Below are positions 60,301 through 64,000 of a stretch of 64,000 nucleotides of DNA, piece by piece. The notes below the pieces were generated by a model. The model ran no database searches. It was not told the origin of the DNA and worked only from the letters and a program-made list of their open reading frames with translations. The position numbers were made by a program, and so were the translations under genes. The DNA lies in contig JAOTOM010004622.1 in the NCBI GenBank assembly GCA_034440615.1, positions 92,001 to 156,000 of the forward strand, written 5' to 3'. Position 1 is the first letter of the stretch. Each line of letters opens with the position of its first letter. Origin of the DNA: Ashinkailepas kermadecensis. Its lineage: Eukaryota > Arthropoda > Thecostraca > Neolepadidae.

Positions 60301-63300
60301 TGGAAAATCACCCGTTGCTGTGTATAGTTTCGTCTGCGTTGTGAAATTCAAAACTGACGATTTTACCTGAAAATGATCGGTGCAATATACTTAAATGCTT
60401 ATAACACGTTTCAGTTGTCTGGGTAAGTAAAGCTTCATATGGAGCAGGGGTTAATTAGGAGGGTGAGACTGGCATGACCATGTTTGTGGCTATGTTGATG
60501 TAGGGGAAGGGGGGGGGGTATCTGAACACGTTCTGTTTCCTGAACACCTACCTTTAGTCGTCTCCCACATCATGTTCAGTGCATAAATAACAAAAAGATG
60601 GTGGTATTCATAAATAATGGACCTGTCACTACCGCAATATGGAAGTCTGATCACAGTTCTACCTATTCTTTGTGTACGGAGGTTGTGAATTCACAGGAAC
60701 CATTTTAGGCTTCCAAGATCAGTTGGCTTAAGGAAACCATAAGGAAGTGACTTTCAATTTTGTTTTGCAATTACACCAGCATTTTTAGTGGCTACTAATA
60801 GCTTGTACCACAACAGCTACAGTGAGGTAATTCTGAACAACATTTTCGTGTTCAGAATATGGCACACCACTATAAAATAATTATCTGTTTTAAAGCTCCT
60901 CTTTGCAAGTGGTTAGAGGATTTTCATCGAAAGGAACTGTTTGAATATGGATAGCTTGTTCATTTTTGTGTTCAGTAAACACAGTACAATTACTGGTTCA
61001 GCCATACAGATGCAGCAGTAGAGCTATTGGTTGCATAGGTAATGCCTAAGTGTTCAGAAACCCCCCCTCTTCCCCTAGGTAAGTGGAGTGTGTATGCAGT
61101 CCCATGCCAGTGCTTGGGGTGAGTTAAACGACTGCAGTGATTGTGCAAAATGGATTTGCAGTGCAGGCAAGTAGACTTCACAAAATCAGTACCTGCCCAG
61201 ATAGTATAATCTTACTAGGTTGTATACTATTGTGGTTTTAGGTGTTTACAAGACCAGTTTTACGTATATTTTGCCTCTATACCTAAATCAGACAAAGGGG
61301 TTAGGATTGGTTACATAGGGATTTTTTTTAAAGTTAAAAAATTGATTTTTTTTAAAAGTTCAACTATTTTATTTTTTCTTCAAAAGCATCCTAGGCTAGA
61401 TTAGGTTGTTTTTCTTTTATTTTGAAGAAAGAAAAATCAACTTTTATTGCAATTTGTTTTTTTTTCTTAAAACGGATGTGAGGATAGGTTTATACTTGTT
61501 TTTATTGAGCATTTCTTTATGCTATGTTTCCAGGGCCAGTGATAAATTATTAGTGAAATAGGGTGGAATATACCACTTTCATAACATTGAATTGACATCC
61601 TTCCCAATGGAGTATCCACATCATGCTTGGTGATAAGTTGTTATGAGGACTTAATATCTAATTTCTAACAGTATCTTGTTAATAAGTACCATGCTGCTAC
61701 TTGCCATTGCAGAATGTGATGCACGAGCATCTCTTAATACAAATCCAGGATTGCCTATGATACAATATAAGTTGATTATGATAGGTATTTTGTATCATTA
61801 CCACTAAAATGCTTACCCCAAAGTTATATCTCAAAACAAAGTAAAAAGGTGCATGTATGAGTACACTGTTGGATCAAAATTGCGTTTGAAGAACTTATAA
61901 GTTATGTTAAGGAACATAGTTTCTATGCAAATTTTGACATCCTACTGCATTCGTTTCCACATCTCACACCTAATGAAAAACCATTATTTTAACACTGACT
62001 AGGGCTGGCAAGAAGCAGGTCAAGGGGAGGCCCAAGTAGTTGTTTTCATGACCTTTTTCAGATTGAATAGTGAAAATGACAAATTAACATTAGCAGGGTA
62101 CCAAGCCAGGGGGTCTAGACTTCCCTGACTCACCTTGTATCTCCTGCCATGTATTATATAATTCCAAGCCCCTTCCTATGGTATTCTGCTTGCCAGCTGC
62201 AAAGTGAACACTTGGAGAAGAAGGAAGTGATTGTCTTAATCACATTCATAAGTATACTGGAAAATCCAACAATTTTTCAAACACTTCAAAGTACAAATTT
62301 ACCATCTGGCTTAACTTAACCTAACCTGAACTATCCCCACCTTACCTTTGTCTTATTTCTGAAACCCAGCCATGGGATTGAATGGGAAATGGGAATGAAT
62401 TATCCCATCATTTTGATCTGGAAATGTTGAAAATAGCATTGTGGCACTTGCAAACTATGCAAGTCACTTTTTTAACTTCACTCCTCATGCACAATGCATA
62501 TAGTTCTCATTATGTATAATTCATCAACCACCTGTTCCTATGCTTATGCACATAGGCACAAGAAATGGAGGGGGCCAGTGGGGTCATAACCCACCATTTT
62601 TCAAGACATGGGGCCTGCAATGTTAGTTCCTACCCACCTCCCACTATTTTCAGAATGTTTGTTTAGCACACTGCTACTTAATGCATGCATGACAATTTAG
62701 CCACCAGCAATGTACCTATGTACTCGATAAAATTACTTTATGTTATGAAATAATGCTTTAATTTTGTCTGTTTACATGCAAGATTGGACACTTTGAAAAA
62801 TGGATCCAATGTTTTGCTTGATATAGAAATTTACACACATTGAGAAATACAAAACAAACCAGGCCTTTGTACACATGCTGATCCAAACTCTGCTAACAAA
62901 AATATATGCAGGTTGAGCTAATTACATGCAGTGGGTCATGGTATGGTGCACAGTTTTATAATGTCATCTCATGCTGTATCCACTGTACCTAGAAGGAAAT
63001 AGTTCTTTTTGAAGAAGAAAAAACTTAAAGGGACCTGCAAGCATGACAATTTATCTTCATCTTCCTACCCAACCTACCCCACACAATTTTCCTTCAGTGA
63101 TGATTTTCATTCGTTTTGTGTTAGAGAGGAACTGGGTTCAGGACTTTGGTCACATTACCTAGCACAGAAACATTTGAAACTTGCATCTGTCCAAAATGAT
63201 GTGACCAAATATCATGTCTTGAACAAAATAACAGTCAAAGTCTGGGCATTTCAAAATGGCAGCAGTATGGGCACTGGATGACTTCCATGGATTCATGCTG

Positions 63301-63640
63301 CATGGTCAGCATGGCCATGCAGCATGAAGTCAGGTAAGTCGGTACTTACACTTGTTGAACCATTTCTACACTTGTGCTTATGGATGTAGTTAATGGTCCA
63401 ATAATTTGGCAATGGACAACACCAAGGTGCATACATTATTTGGGGCACAATATGCACTTGAAATAGTCGTTTTGAGGGACATGTCCAGAATTTCCATAAG
63501 ATGAGTGGCCCTCAAAATAATATTATTGATATTAAGGCTGAAGTGAACATTTTCACTGGGAATGCTTGGAGAAATCATATAGTAATTAAATGACTCGGAA
63601 TAAACCGTTGGCAATGGTCTAGCTGGGCAATAACTAGTTC
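60300..63640. other. CpG-poor unique region
   Basis: AT-rich, CpG-poor; 61.98-62.72 kb has no CG at all. No exon was recognised on either strand. Confidence 0.6.
61537..61997 (-). mobile_element. hAT-like MITE, copy 4
   Basis: 461 bp, inverse orientation: CAGTGATAAATTATTAG at the left, TTAACACTG at the right. Flanking octamers TCCAGGGC and ACTAGGGC match at 6 of 8. Some CpGs of the other copies are CA/TG here. Confidence 0.88.
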
Positions 63641-63727
63641 AGACTGAGACTGAACCGTCAATTGCGGCAGCTACATCTACTTCTGTTTTCTAGCTGGGCC
63701 TACCTGTGTTTCCGAACGTGGTCTCAC

Positions 63728-63805
63728 CTATTGGAGAAGCAGTCCGTGAATGGTCTCTGGGAGGCGACCGAGTTGCCGCTGCAGTTATTCCAGACGGCCA
63801 TGATA
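63728..63805 (-). CDS. possible exon of an unidentified gene
   Basis: A 78-nt open segment between acceptor CACCTCCAG and donor AATAG|GTGAGA, in CpG-normal DNA. It would encode IMAVWNNCSGNSVASQRPF and TDCFSN, phase 2 at both ends. The C-S..D-C spacing faintly recalls the segment after the active site in ADAM/ADAMTS metalloproteases, but it is far too short to assign. It could equally be chance. Confidence 0.25.
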
Positions 63806-64000
63806 CTGGAGGTGGGTGTGTGGGTCGGATCCGTGCTGTGAGCGGCCATCCCAGTCAGCGTCACGGTGCACTGTATACATACCGGCCTTTATGGTGACTG
63901 ACCGTGTCAGGGGTCACGCCAGTAACACAGCCTGTTCGACCACAGGCCTGCCGTCGCTGATCAAGCACTTCTAATCACTTCAGAATCCCTGTCCATTCCG

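Overview
The window is a single stretch of eukaryotic, intron-rich DNA, most likely from an arthropod (perhaps a crustacean; I cannot name the species). Reasons: one gene is split into at least 24 short exons with GT/AG introns, the introns are full of transposon relics, SINEs and minisatellites, and one transposon carries (TTAGG)n, the arthropod telomere repeat. No bacterial-type genes, rRNA, functional tRNA or CRISPR were seen.

The only gene I can name is scribble (scrib/LAP4). It lies on the minus strand, with its ATG at 47848 and exons running down to 2430, and probably 520. I placed every exon by translation and splice sites. The joined exons keep one frame for 1,366 codons: 16 or so leucine-rich repeats (residues 1-424), an acidic/basic linker, PDZ1 (about 720-808), PDZ2 (about 917-1007), PDZ3 (about 1094-1183), PDZ4 (about 1191-1281), and the start of a Pro/Ala-rich tail. 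The stop codon was not found and probably lies beyond position 1. Scribble is a basolateral polarity and junction scaffold that works with Dlg and Lgl.

Layout from low to high coordinates: 0-24 kb, the PDZ half and last LRR exons, with short introns each packed with a tandem array; 23-29 kb, intron 7 with a broken LINE; 29-34.8 kb, LRR exons 7 to 3; 34.8-44 kb, a long intron 2 with SINEs, a piggyBac-like MITE, two hAT-like MITEs and a 1.4-kb 87-bp array; 44-47.9 kb, exons 2 and 1 with a CpG-free intron 1 holding a 1.06-kb foldback transposon; 48.8-59.5 kb, a large satellite-filled repeat complex with inverted copies; 60-63.6 kb, CpG-poor unique DNA; 63.7 kb, one possible exon of an unidentified gene.

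The most interesting signal is recurrent. In at least seven places a scribble exon/intron boundary has itself been copied into the tandem array of the adjoining intron, so the introns carry rows of decoy splice sites with exon stubs (exons 8, 10, 16, 17, 20, 22 and 24). A second signal is a 1.8-kb stretch in intron 1 with no CG dinucleotide, in which a LINE tail has lost its CpGs to CA/TG, suggesting germline methylation of the 5' end of the gene.
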